Assembly (NCBI GenBank): GCA_011087645.1 | Contig: JAALLF010000003.1 | Coordinates: 310,001-374,000, forward strand | Origin: Alphaproteobacteria bacterium | GTDB lineage: Bacteria > Pseudomonadota > Alphaproteobacteria > UBA6615 | Reading direction: 5' to 3' | Length of the DNA stretch: 64,000 nucleotides | In this document: positions 56,775 to 64,000 of the stretch, one piece after another | How positions within the stretch are numbered: the first letter of the stretch is position 1 | Layout: each line of letters starts with the position of its first letter | The notes under the pieces: generated by a model | Told to the model about the DNA's origin: nothing | Seen by the model: the letters and a program-made list of their open reading frames with translations, nothing else | Database searches by the model: none | Program-made: the position numbers and the translations under genes

Positions 56775-56778
56775 TCTC

Positions 56779-57384
56779 TTAGCGTGTCAAAGAACCGTCG
56801 CGTTCGGTGACTTCAACGATGATGTGCTCGTTCACGCTGCGCACGCGCCCGTCGTCCCACAGCACTGGCGTGGCATCGTCGCCTTGGGTGATGGTGTAGC
56901 GGTCTTCGGCGAGGCCAGTGCCCGCCATGCCGGTCTGCGCCTGGGCCAGCAGCTCGGCTCCGGTATAGGGATTGCCGCGGCTCAGCGATATCTGTGCGCC
57001 GTGCACGGTTATGGCGACGCCCCAATCATCATTATCGGCGAGTGCTTTGGCGATGCGCTGGGTCACATTCTCGACTTCGCGCGCGGCCATGGTCGATCGG
57101 CTGATTTTCAGATCGCCGCTGACCGCGAGGCGAAACGAGAAGGGGCCGGTCATGAGGTCGGAATCGAAACGAAACTCTTTTTTAAGCGCCGTGGCCGCCG
57201 CGTCGGTTAGGGCGACCGTATCGGTGTCCGCCGATGCGCCCAGCGCGTCAAAACAGGCCAGCCGCGCGCCGTCGTCGGCAATCACCCGGCACGCCGCGAT
57301 ATCATCGCGCAATCCGGCGTGGCCGGGCGTTCCGATGAAGGTCAGGACTAGGATTGCCCCGGTGATGGCGGCGTAAGCACGCAT
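56779..57384 (-). CDS. Secreted protein of unknown function
   Basis: A 201-residue protein with a signal peptide (about 1-23, ending GHA). The mature part begins with CRVIADDGARLACFDALG (Cys32 and Cys44), a motif shared by several exported proteobacterial proteins including some type VI-linked VasI-like ones, but no type VI genes are near. The rest (FSFRLAVSGDLKISR, ALADNDDWGVAITVHG) suggests a beta-rich domain. The ATG has a strong AAGGAGG. No function is claimed. Confidence 0.75.
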   Translation of the reverse strand: MRAYAAITGAILVLTFIGTPGHAGLRDDIAACRVIADDGARLACFDALGASADTDTVALTDAAATALKKEFRFDSDLMTGPFSFRLAVSGDLKISRSTMAAREVENVTQRIAKALADNDDWGVAITVHGAQISLSRGNPYTGAELLAQAQTGMAGTGLAEDRYTITQGDDATPVLWDDGRVRSVNEHIIVEVTERDGSLTR

Positions 57385-57525
57385 AAACCCTCCTTGCGTC
57401 GATATATCAATGACTTGTCCCAAAAGGATGCCTGCTTAGGCCGGTGGGTTCAAGCTTTCAGCGGAGAGGCCTAACCCGCGCCACAGCTATTTGCCCTGGG
57501 CGCGTGTGCGCCTATATTGCCGGCC

Positions 57526-58686
57526 ATGACGCAGCCCCCCAACAGCCTTGGCATCGCCAAGAAGCCGCAAGACACCCGTGTCGTCGTCGCCATGTCCGGC
57601 GGGGTCGACAGCTCGGTGACGGCTGCCCTATTGCACGATCAGGGCTACGATGTGGTGGGGATTTCGCTACAGCTCTACGACCAGGGGGTCGCGAGCGGCA
57701 ATACCAAGACCTGCTGCGCCGGACAGGATATCTACGATGCCGGGCGGGTCGCCGACCGGCTGAACATTCCCCATTACGTGCTCGACTACGAGGCTAAGTT
57801 TCGCGCCGATGTCATCGACACCTTCGCCGATGCCTATGTGCGCGGTGATACGCCGATCCCCTGTGTGGCGTGTAATCAAACGGTGAAGTTCCGTGACTTG
57901 GTGGGCACGGCGCGCGAGATCGATGCCGATGTGCTGGCCACCGGCCATTATATCCGCCGCACCGAGGGACCGGACGGGCCGCAATTGCACCGCGCCGCCG
58001 ACCCAACCCGCGACCAAAGCTATTTCCTGTTCGCCACCACCCGCGAGCAAATGGATTATCTGCGCTTTCCCCTGGGCGAGTTGCCGAAGGACCAAGTACG
58101 CGAATTGGCGCGGCGCTATGATCTGGTGACCGCCGATAAGCCCGATAGCCAGGACATCTGCTTCGTGCCCAACGGCAATTACGCCAGCATCGTCGAGCGG
58201 TTGCGCCCGGAAGCCGGCGAGCCCGGCGATATCGTCGATCTCAACGGTACGGTGCTGGGCCGCCATAAGGGCATTATCCATTACACGATCGGCCAGCGCC
58301 GCGGCCTCGGTATCGGCGGGCGGCCCGGCGTGAGTGACGAGGACACCGTGCTCTATGTGTTGCGCATCGAGGCCGACACCCATCGTGTGGTGGTCGGTCC
58401 CCGATCCGCGCTGGCGGTAAGCCAGGTGCCGGTCACCGGCATCAACTGGCTGGGTGAGGGGGATGGACCGTCGCCCGAAGGATTAGAGATTTCAGTCAAG
58501 CTGCGCTCGACCCAGAATCCTTTGCCGGCACGGCTCTTTGGGCAGGCGAACGGGGCGGGCATGATCGAACTGACGGCGCCCGAATTCGGCGTGGCGCCGG
58601 GTCAGGCGGCGGTATTTTACGATGACACGCGACTGCTCGGTGGCGGCTGGATCCAGCGCGCGGCATTGGCGGAGGAAGCAGCATGA
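57526..58686 (+). CDS. mnmA: tRNA-specific 2-thiouridylase MnmA
   Basis: It thiolates U34 of Lys, Glu and Gln tRNAs. The 386-residue ATP pyrophosphatase has [10 protein letters not shown] (P-loop), the [18 protein letters not shown] segment, catalytic Cys116 in [11 protein letters not shown] and Cys212 in QDICFVPNG, and the C-terminal beta-barrel. ATG 57526 is chosen over a TTG three codons earlier. It is the first sulfur-acceptor gene downstream of the Suf cluster and probably gets persulfide from one of its desulfurases. Confidence 0.95.
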   Translation: MTQPPNSLGIAKKPQDTRVVVAMSGGVDSSVTAALLHDQGYDVVGISLQLYDQGVASGNTKTCCAGQDIYDAGRVADRLNIPHYVLDYEAKFRADVIDTFADAYVRGDTPIPCVACNQTVKFRDLVGTAREIDADVLATGHYIRRTEGPDGPQLHRAADPTRDQSYFLFATTREQMDYLRFPLGELPKDQVRELARRYDLVTADKPDSQDICFVPNGNYASIVERLRPEAGEPGDIVDLNGTVLGRHKGIIHYTIGQRRGLGIGGRPGVSDEDTVLYVLRIEADTHRVVVGPRSALAVSQVPVTGINWLGEGDGPSPEGLEISVKLRSTQNPLPARLFGQANGAGMIELTAPEFGVAPGQAAVFYDDTRLLGGGWIQRAALAEEAA

Positions 58687-59399
58687 GTACGTATGTTTTG
58701 GTTCATGGCGCTTATCATGGCGCCTGGTGCTACGCCAGGGTGGTGCCGTTGTTGGAAGCGGCGGGCCACAAGGTGGTCGCCGTCGACCTGCCGGGCCATG
58801 GCGACAATCCGGCGCCACGGGATCAGATCACCTTGGCCGCGTATGTCGATCATGTTTGCGGCGTCCTCGACGCCCAGGACGAACCGGTCATTTTAGTGGG
58901 TCACAGCCTGGGCGGCATATCGATCAGCCAGGTCGCCGAGGAACGTTCGGAAAAGGTCGCGAAACTGGTGTTTTTGACAGCACTGATGCCGAAGGACGGC
59001 GAAACGCGGGCCATCGCCGCGGCGCGGTTGGGTGAAACGCCGACGGTCGGCAACGCGCGGGTGCCAACCGAGGATGGTCTGGCCTCCACAGTGCGAGACG
59101 AGATGATTAAGCCGCTATTCTACGGCGATTGCAGCGATGCGGACATCGCCACGGCAAAGGCGAATCTGGTGCCCCAAGCGATGGCGATTATGGGCACTGA
59201 GGTGCACCTGACCGACGCGCGCTATGGCAGTGTGCCTCGGGTATTTATCGAATGCTTGCAAGACGGCGCCATCCCCATCGACATGCAGCGGCGCATGGTT
59301 GCCGACGTGCCGTGCGAAACTGTGATGACGCTAGATACATCGCACTCGCCGTTCTACTCCGCGCCGCGGGAACTCGCCGACCAGCTACTTTCTTTGTGA
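58683..59399 (+). CDS. Alpha/beta hydrolase, methylesterase/hydroxynitrile-lyase-like
   Basis: A 238-residue hydrolase starting [17 protein letters not shown], the pattern of plant methylesterases and hydroxynitrile lyases (HGAxHGAWCW). The nucleophile is in VGHSLGGIS, the His in DTSHSPFYS near the C-terminus. It overlaps the mnmA stop by four bases (ATGA). Substrate unknown; ester hydrolysis is most likely. Confidence 0.88.
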   Translation: MSTYVLVHGAYHGAWCYARVVPLLEAAGHKVVAVDLPGHGDNPAPRDQITLAAYVDHVCGVLDAQDEPVILVGHSLGGISISQVAEERSEKVAKLVFLTALMPKDGETRAIAAARLGETPTVGNARVPTEDGLASTVRDEMIKPLFYGDCSDADIATAKANLVPQAMAIMGTEVHLTDARYGSVPRVFIECLQDGAIPIDMQRRMVADVPCETVMTLDTSHSPFYSAPRELADQLLSL

Positions 59400-59514
59400 C
59401 GCTTTAGACAGCGCAAGTTCTGCTGGAATTGCGTAAGTTGGCGATCAACGCCAGCGATAATAATTACCAACCGGCCCCAAACTGGCCCCACGAACTGGAG
59501 GAGGAAACCCACCC

Positions 59515-59907
59515 ATGTTGACCACCCGTAATCCCTCGACCGTTGCCCCGCCCGCCGGCATGTACAGCCATTCCGTCGAAATTCCCGCCAACGCGCGCTG
59601 GCTGGTTACCGCCGGCCAGGTGGGCACCGCGCCCGACGGCAGCGTACCGGAAGGCTTCGAGGCGCAACACGATCAGATTTGGCAGAACACCGTGGCCATT
59701 CTCAACGATGCCGGTTTTGGCGTTGAGGATATCGTGCGCATCAACGTTTTTTCGACCGACCCCGATGGGTTGCCGCACGTCATGGCCCACCGCAAAAAAT
59801 ATCTTAGCCCGGACCACACGCCGCCCTCGACCTGGTTGGTCGTCAGCCAACTCGCCAACCCGCAATGGGTGGTTGAAATGGAGACCATCGCCGCCAAGGC
59901 CGACTAG
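59515..59907 (+). CDS. Rid/YjgF family protein, paralogue 1 of 3
   Basis: A 130-residue protein of the trimeric Rid fold (VAPPAGMYSHSVEIPANARW, AGQVGTAPDG, FGVEDIVRINVF, WVVEMETIAAKAD). At the place of the RidA Arg105 (PARS in E. coli) it reads PPST, so the imine/enamine-hydrolysing Arg is absent. Strong Shine-Dalgarno (GGAGGAGG). It is related to two more copies 2-3 kb downstream. Function unknown; non-RidA Rid subfamilies occur in catabolic clusters. Confidence 0.88.
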   Translation: MLTTRNPSTVAPPAGMYSHSVEIPANARWLVTAGQVGTAPDGSVPEGFEAQHDQIWQNTVAILNDAGFGVEDIVRINVFSTDPDGLPHVMAHRKKYLSPDHTPPSTWLVVSQLANPQWVVEMETIAAKAD

Positions 59908-59910
59908 TCT

Positions 59911-60930
59911 TTGGCCCAACAAGACGCCGACCGAACGGCCAGATTGAGAGCCGCCGACCCGCCCCCCGGTCGATTTTCGACCGGGGCGTGGCCCTATGCG
60001 CTGTTGGTGATCTCGGCATTTATTCTGGCGTCGAACCATATTGTCGCTCGAACCGTCCAAGATTCGCTGCCGCCGATGGGGTTGGGCTTTTGGCGCATCA
60101 TGGTGGCCTCGATGGTGTTGCTGCCATTCTATTGGCGCCCTTTCATCGAAGCCTGGCCGCTGATCTGCAAACACTGGAAGCTGTTGCTGGTGATGGGCGC
60201 GGCCTTGGCGCCGCTGGGCAATGCGGCGGTCTATCTGGCCTATAATTTCACCACCGCGATCAACGGCGGCATCGTCGCCACCGTGCAGCCGGTGGCGACA
60301 GTGTTGCTGTCTTACTTTCTACTGTCGGAATTTATCAACCGGGCGCAAGCGATGGGTATCGCGGTAGCTGCCTCGGGCGTGCTGGTGATCATTTCGGCGG
60401 GCGATATCGACGTCTTGCTGTCGTTTCGTCCTAATATCGGCGATCTCATCATGTTGGCGGCGATGTTCGGCTTCGCCGTCCATAACGTGTTGCTGCGGCG
60501 TTTGCCCAAGGGGCTGCGCGGGGCGGTGATCCTGCTCAGCGTGCAGATGTTCGGCGCCATGGTTATTTTGCCAATCTATATTTTCGAGATGATCATCTAT
60601 AAGCCGGTGCCGCTGACCTTGGAGGCCTTCACCACCATCGCCTGGATTGGTGTGGTCGTCGGCGTCGGCGCGGTCGCTAGCATGAACACCGCGGTGCTGG
60701 CATTGGGGCCCAATAAGGCCAGCATGTCGAACTATATGCGCGCCGCGTTCACCACCATATTGGCGATCGTGATTCTTGGTGAAAACTTGCGGCCTTTCCA
60801 TATTGTTGCTTTAGCGCTGGTGTTTATCGGCATTTTCCTGATGGGCCGGGGCCGCCATTCGCCGCCGCCCTCGGCCGCGCCCGAAAAGGCCGAACCCCCG
60901 GCGGGGCAGAGCGGAAGCCGCACCGCTTGA
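59911..60930 (+). CDS. EamA/DMT family transporter
   Basis: A 339-residue inner-membrane protein of about ten helices with two EamA repeats (LASNHIVARTVQ..; GDLIMLAAMFGFAVHNVLLR). N- and C-termini are hydrophilic and the tail is Pro/Ala-rich. The TTG start is three bases after the Rid stop, with a weak Shine-Dalgarno. Likely a metabolite exporter. Its TGA lies inside the -35 box of the tRNA-Met promoter. Confidence 0.87.
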   Translation: MAQQDADRTARLRAADPPPGRFSTGAWPYALLVISAFILASNHIVARTVQDSLPPMGLGFWRIMVASMVLLPFYWRPFIEAWPLICKHWKLLLVMGAALAPLGNAAVYLAYNFTTAINGGIVATVQPVATVLLSYFLLSEFINRAQAMGIAVAASGVLVIISAGDIDVLLSFRPNIGDLIMLAAMFGFAVHNVLLRRLPKGLRGAVILLSVQMFGAMVILPIYIFEMIIYKPVPLTLEAFTTIAWIGVVVGVGAVASMNTAVLALGPNKASMSNYMRAAFTTILAIVILGENLRPFHIVALALVFIGIFLMGRGRHSPPPSAAPEKAEPPAGQSGSRTA

Positions 60931-60955
60931 CACCCTATGGGGGCCTGACTATATC
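60927..60955 (+). promoter_or_regulatory. Sigma-70 promoter of tRNA-Met
   Basis: TTGACA (perfect -35, 60927-60932), 17-bp spacer and TATATC (60950-60955), 20 bp before the mature tRNA 5' end. The -35 overlaps the stop codon of the EamA gene. Confidence 0.7.
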
Positions 60956-60975
60956 CCGGTCTCGCGAATTTCCGT

Positions 60976-61052
60976 GGCGGAGTAGCTCAGCTGGTTAGAG
61001 CAGGGGAATCATAATCCTCGTGTCGGGGGTTCAAGTCCCTCCTCCGCTACCA
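60976..61052 (+). tRNA. tRNA-Met (anticodon CAT)
   Basis: A 77-nt cloverleaf including encoded CCA. The acceptor GGCGGAG pairs with CTCCGCT (G-T at the first pair), with D-arm GCTCAGCTGGTTAGAGC, anticodon loop ATCATAA with stem GGGGA/TCCTC, and T-arm GGGGGTTCAAGTCCCTC-type. The overall sequence resembles elongator tRNA-Met of Alphaproteobacteria. A lysidine-modified tRNA-Ile2 (also CAT) is less likely. No convincing terminator follows. Confidence 0.93.
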
Positions 61053-61093
61053 ATCTTTATCAAGATTTCTGGCCCTGGGCCGGCGTTTGTGCG

Positions 61094-61696
61094 TCAAATA
61101 ATCGCCAGGCGCTCGCTGGCCTTGTTGCCGGGCAGCAGCAGGCGTTCCTCGCGGAAGGCGGCTTTGAGCATTTTCGTGTTGATGCCCAACTCGCCGCGAA
61201 CGTCGCCGATATCGAGATCCATGGCGCCGTCGAAATCGAATTTATAGATGTGCCGGTAAGGCGATTTATTGCCCAGGGTGAAGGCCAGATCGAAGGCGAT
61301 CAGATCGTTGTCGGTCATCCGGTAGGGCGGTTTATAGAGCAGCTTGGCGGCGAGGCGGAACAGTTGCACCTGTTCCTCGTTGATATGTTCCTTGGCGGTG
61401 CCCATGGTGTAGCCGATGACGAAGGCCTCGTCCTGATTGAGCAGGCCGCGGCCCAGCAGGATATGGATGCAATCATGGTGGCGCAGGCGCACCGCGCCGG
61501 GCAGCGCATAGGGCGAGGCCGGATTTTCCAGCAAGCGGACCATCTGGTCGATTTCATCGGGGCCGGCGCCGGGCAATGTGTCGAACACCGCCCGCAGGCT
61601 CATATCGTCGTTATCGAGCCCCGGATTCCAATCACGCCAATCATCGGTATCCATATTTGACGTCGCAGGCCTAGTTTGAACACTAATATCGGTCAT
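61094..61696 (-). CDS. Coq4-family protein
   Basis: A 200-residue helical protein. It has HDCIH followed after 11 residues by Glu (RLRHHDCIHILLGRG, then LLNQDEAF), i.e. the HDxxH-x11-E zinc motif of Coq4, which in yeast organises the ubiquinone-synthesis complex and has a C1-decarboxylase role. Here a metabolic-cluster role cannot be excluded. The start MTDISVQTRP at 61696 is chosen; MDTDDWRDW (14 codons on) is an alternative. The much longer frame to 62152 is antisense to a Rid gene. Confidence 0.8.
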   Translation of the reverse strand: MTDISVQTRPATSNMDTDDWRDWNPGLDNDDMSLRAVFDTLPGAGPDEIDQMVRLLENPASPYALPGAVRLRHHDCIHILLGRGLLNQDEAFVIGYTMGTAKEHINEEQVQLFRLAAKLLYKPPYRMTDNDLIAFDLAFTLGNKSPYRHIYKFDFDGAMDLDIGDVRGELGINTKMLKAAFREERLLLPGNKASERLAII

Positions 61697-61729
61697 CAAA
61701 CGACTCTTACCATATGCACTATAGCCCAA

Positions 61730-61759
61730 TTGCGAACGCCGGACGGCTTTACCTAAAAT
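61730..61759 (+). promoter_or_regulatory. Possible sigma-70 promoter for Rid paralogue 2
   Basis: TTGCGA (61730-61735), 18-bp spacer and TAAAAT (61754-61759, five of six consensus), 45 bp before the Rid ATG. It is in the 108-bp divergent space between the Coq4-like and Rid genes. Confidence 0.4.
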
Positions 61760-61804
61760 GCTGCCTATTTTGAGCTTAGCCGATTCCCTTTTTAAGGAGC
61801 TGTG

Positions 61805-62194
61805 ATGACCATCACACGTCATAATCCCGATACCGTCGCCGCGCCGGCGAACCTCTATAGCCAGGTGGTCGAAGTGCCGCCCGGCGCACGCTGGCTCTAC
61901 CTCGCCGGCCAGGTCGGCACGCTGCCGGACGGTTCCATGACCCAAGGCTTCCAAGAGCAGCATCGGCAGACCTGGCGCAACGTCATCGCCATCCTCAACC
62001 ATCGCGGCATGGGGGTGGAGGATATCGTCAAAGTGGTGGTCTACGCGCGCAACGAAGAAGACGTGCAGTATTTGCGCGAGGGCCGCGCCGAATTCGTCGG
62101 CGATTTTCATCCGGCCTCCACCTGGTGCGTGACCGGCCTGGCCAAGTCGCAATGGCTGGTCGAAATGGACGTGGTCGCCGCCAAGGTCGATTAA
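61805..62194 (+). CDS. Rid/YjgF family protein, paralogue 2 of 3
   Basis: A 129-residue Rid-fold protein, close to the other two copies (HNPDTVAAPANLYSQVVEVP, AGQVGTLPDG, HRGMGVEDIVKV, WLVEMDVVAAKVD). RidA Arg105 is replaced (PAST), so it should not be a typical enamine deaminase. AAGGAG precedes the ATG; a GTG one codon earlier is possible. It is the first gene of a likely Rid-Rid-cupin-acyl-CoA synthetase run. Confidence 0.88.
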   Translation: MTITRHNPDTVAAPANLYSQVVEVPPGARWLYLAGQVGTLPDGSMTQGFQEQHRQTWRNVIAILNHRGMGVEDIVKVVVYARNEEDVQYLREGRAEFVGDFHPASTWCVTGLAKSQWLVEMDVVAAKVD

Positions 62195-62310
62195 GCGGTC
62201 CTGCCCGTGTCATAGTGGTTGCGGTGGCGGTGCGAACCCGCACCCATCGACAATATGGCTCGTCTCCGTCGCCTCGTCTCAATCAACCGAGAAGCAGGAG
62301 GAGAAGCGCT

Positions 62311-62700
62311 ATGTTAACCGCCCATAATCCCGACACGATTGCCCCGCCGGTCGCCTTTTACAGCCACGGTATCGAGGTGCCGGCCGGCGCCCGCGTCCTG
62401 CATATCGCCGGCGTTGTCGGCATTACTAAAGAGATGACCGTCCCAATCGGCTTCGAGGCCCAGCACCGGCAGCTCTGGCTGAATGTGATCGAAATCCTCA
62501 AATCGGCCGATATGGGCGTCGAAGATCTGGTGCGCCTCAATGTGTTCTCGCTGGACCCCGCCGATGTCTTCATGGTCAGCGAAGGACGCCAGGAATTTCT
62601 CAACGGCCATAAGCCGGTATCGACCTATTTGGCGGTGCTCGGATTGGCCCGGCCGGAATTCCTGGTCGAGATGGACGCCATCGCCTGTAAGGTCGATTGA
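62311..62700 (+). CDS. Rid/YjgF family protein, paralogue 3 of 3
   Basis: A 129-residue Rid-fold protein (HNPDTIAPPVAFYSHGIEVP, VVGITKEMTVPIG, DMGVEDLVRLNVF, FLVEMDAIACKVD). The Arg105 position reads PVST, again without Arg. The start follows GGAGGAGAAG. A frame extending to 62125 overlaps paralogue 2 and was rejected. The three copies share the N-terminal pattern and are likely products of local duplication and divergence. Confidence 0.88.
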   Translation: MLTAHNPDTIAPPVAFYSHGIEVPAGARVLHIAGVVGITKEMTVPIGFEAQHRQLWLNVIEILKSADMGVEDLVRLNVFSLDPADVFMVSEGRQEFLNGHKPVSTYLAVLGLARPEFLVEMDAIACKVD

Positions 62701-62782
62701 TCGCGGCGGCGGCTGGTTTTTGCCGTCGCTCAAACCGGTGTATGCTTTCCGCCAACAATAAGGATTGTCGGGGGAGGGACGC

Positions 62783-63634
62783 GTGCACAAGGTGGGTCGT
62801 TTCGATGGGGCGAATTTAGCGCCCCATCCGATCTATGCCGGCCACGCCGAAGGGCTGCGCTGGGCGCCTTTCGTGGAACATGGCGACGATACGGTTCATG
62901 TCGCCTATGGGGCGATGGAGTTGGCCAGCGAGGGTGAGACCGAGGTCATCAGCCATGCCTTTGAGAAGGCGCTGTTCGTCACCGAGGGCGAGATCGAGAT
63001 CAACCGCGATGGCTCGATCTACCGGCTGAGCGCCGGCGATTTCATTCTGGTGCCGACCGGCATCGACCATGCGCTGCGCAACCGCACGCCCGGGTCGGCG
63101 CGTTGGGTCGAAATGTCGGCGCCCCAGCCCAAGGCGGCGGGCGGCTGGCAGGATACCTGGTTCGACGGTCCCGCCGACTGGTCCCGGCAGGCCGAGCCGC
63201 CGGACTTGCGCGATCCGCGCACCCGCTTGGCCGGGCATTACGAGCCGTCGCAGCATCCGCCGGCCTCCACCGTGACGTCGGAATTGCATGGCTTTTCCCT
63301 GCGCATGCTGATGGACGCCAATTTCGGCGCCACCCATTTCAATATGTTCGTGGTCAGCTTCCCCGATGGCGGCCTGTGCGACCATCATGATCATCCGTTC
63401 GAGGAGGCCTATTTCATTTTAGACGGCACGGTCGACGTTATCTTCGACGGCAAGGACTACACATTGGGGCCGGGCGACTATGGCTGGACCGGGGTCGGCG
63501 CCCAGCACGGCTTTTTCCCCAAGGCAGGCCAGCCGATCCGCTGGCTCGAGATCCAAGCGCCGCAGCCGCCGGCCGAAGGCGGCATGCGCTGGATGTCGCG
63601 CTGGGATTACGTCAACACAGTACTGAAGTTTTGA
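62783..63634 (+). CDS. Double-cupin protein
   Basis: A 283-residue bicupin. The C-terminal cupin has a complete metal motif: CDHHDHPFEEAYF with HxH and Glu, and the late His in GVGAQHGF. The N-terminal cupin (HAFEKALFVTEGEIEI) lacks HxH. The plan (inactive N-cupin, metal-binding C-cupin with FNMFVVSFPDGG before it) resembles (S)-ureidoglycine aminohydrolase, but identity by eye is too low to name it. GTG with GGAGGG upstream; a TTG 18 bases earlier is possible. Confidence 0.85.
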   Translation: MHKVGRFDGANLAPHPIYAGHAEGLRWAPFVEHGDDTVHVAYGAMELASEGETEVISHAFEKALFVTEGEIEINRDGSIYRLSAGDFILVPTGIDHALRNRTPGSARWVEMSAPQPKAAGGWQDTWFDGPADWSRQAEPPDLRDPRTRLAGHYEPSQHPPASTVTSELHGFSLRMLMDANFGATHFNMFVVSFPDGGLCDHHDHPFEEAYFILDGTVDVIFDGKDYTLGPGDYGWTGVGAQHGFFPKAGQPIRWLEIQAPQPPAEGGMRWMSRWDYVNTVLKF

Positions 63635-63657
63635 GAGCCGGGAGGGGAGTGAATAGC

Positions 63658-64000
63658 ATGGTGGAACTGGTGGCATTCAGCGATTACGAGCAAACCCGCG
63701 CCGATTTTAGGTTGGAGATCCCCGAATTCTATAATTTCGGGTTCGACGTTATCGAAAAGCGCGCGGTGGAGGCGGATAAGACGGCGTTCATCTATGTGGC
63801 GCGCGATGGCGAGACGATTGAGAACCACAGCTTTGCCGACTTGAACGCGGCGGCTAACCGCTTCGCCAATGTGCTGCTCGGCCTCGGCGCAGCGGCGGGT
63901 GATTTCGCCTTCGTGATGATCCCGCGTTTGCCGGCCTGGTATCAGGTGATGATCGGCTGCATCAAGACCGGCGTGGTCGCCATGCCCGGCACCAATCTGT
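63658..64000 (+). CDS. Acyl-CoA synthetase, AMP-binding (3' truncated by window edge)
   Basis: The first 114 residues of an ANL-superfamily acyl-CoA ligase: PEFYNFGFDVIEKRA, YVARDGETIENHSFADLNAA, FVMIPRLPAWYQVMIGCIKTG and VAMPGTNL. The N-terminus resembles medium-chain (ACSM-type) and benzoate-like ligases. The ATP-binding and catalytic parts are outside the window. It starts 23 bp after the cupin gene and is probably cotranscribed. Confidence 0.85.
   Translation, partial: MVELVAFSDYEQTRADFRLEIPEFYNFGFDVIEKRAVEADKTAFIYVARDGETIENHSFADLNAAANRFANVLLGLGAAAGDFAFVMIPRLPAWYQVMIGCIKTGVVAMPGTNL

Noticed and set aside
61052..61068. AATCTT/AAGATT hairpin after tRNA-Met as terminator
   Set aside because: Six-bp stem with a single GC pair and only a short T-run; too weak to support.
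61697..62152. N-terminal extension of the Coq4-like protein
   Set aside because: The extension is antisense to Rid paralogue 2 and has no family similarity.
59515..64000. Genomic island integrated at tRNA-Met
   Set aside because: No integrase, no direct repeat of the tRNA 3' end and no clear base-composition break were seen; the cluster spans both sides of the tRNA.

Overview
The window is a stretch of GC-rich chromosome that looks alphaproteobacterial, probably near Rhodospirillales. The main reasons are an ATP12-type F1-ATPase assembly chaperone, an RNase E with a long acidic/arginine-rich tail ending in a GWW motif, a combined cysE-iscR-suf operon, a maleylacetoacetate isomerase, a MaeB malic enzyme fused to a phosphotransacetylase domain, and split propionyl-CoA carboxylase genes. 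Almost everything is core chromosome. I see no prophage, insertion sequence, CRISPR array or plasmid gene. The assignment comes from reading the proteins, not from a search.

Layout. 1-1.4 kb: the end of the ribosomal alpha operon (rpoA, cut by the window edge, then rplQ and a clear terminator). 1.5-8.6 kb: a Do-type periplasmic protease, rarA with an apparent frameshift near its 5' end, fluoride channel crcB, rluC, an AsmA-like protein and ATP12. 8.6-15.3 kb: pccB and pccA flanking an oppositely oriented membrane adenylate cyclase, then acylphosphatase and lipB. 15.5-26.9 kb: maeB, mgtE, an S9 peptidase, maiA, a DsbA-like protein, an M48 protease, a gamma-glutamyltransferase-like lipoprotein without the nucleophile, and an aminotransferase. 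26.9-34.8 kb: rne, a 442-bp gap, amidase amiC, PBP1A, and prfB with its programmed +1 frameshift. 34.8-44.8 kb: a coupled glnE-bcp-DUF455 unit, a giant AsmA/YhdP-like protein, tyrS and anmK.

44.8-56.8 kb holds the most coherent system: a thirteen-gene Fe-S operon cysE-iscR-nifS-iscS-sufB-sufC-sufD-sufS-sufU-sufT-sufA-fdx-tenA. Its upstream region has a good sigma-70 promoter overlapped by a type 1-like IscR site, so holo-IscR probably represses its own operon. CysE feeds cysteine synthesis, three desulfurases can mobilise sulfur, SufU is the likely SufS partner, SufBCD is the scaffold, SufA and SufT act in delivery, and Fdx may supply electrons. A mosaic of palindromes and 27-bp repeats sits between sufB and sufC, and a second palindromic repeat follows tenA. 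mnmA, another sulfur-using gene, lies just downstream.

57-64 kb: mnmA and an esterase, then an accessory-looking metabolic group: three related Rid-family proteins that all lack the RidA catalytic arginine, an EamA transporter, tRNA-Met(CAT) with its own promoter, a Coq4-type protein with the HDxxH-x11-E motif, a double-cupin protein, and the start of an acyl-CoA synthetase cut by the window edge. Its substrate is unknown.
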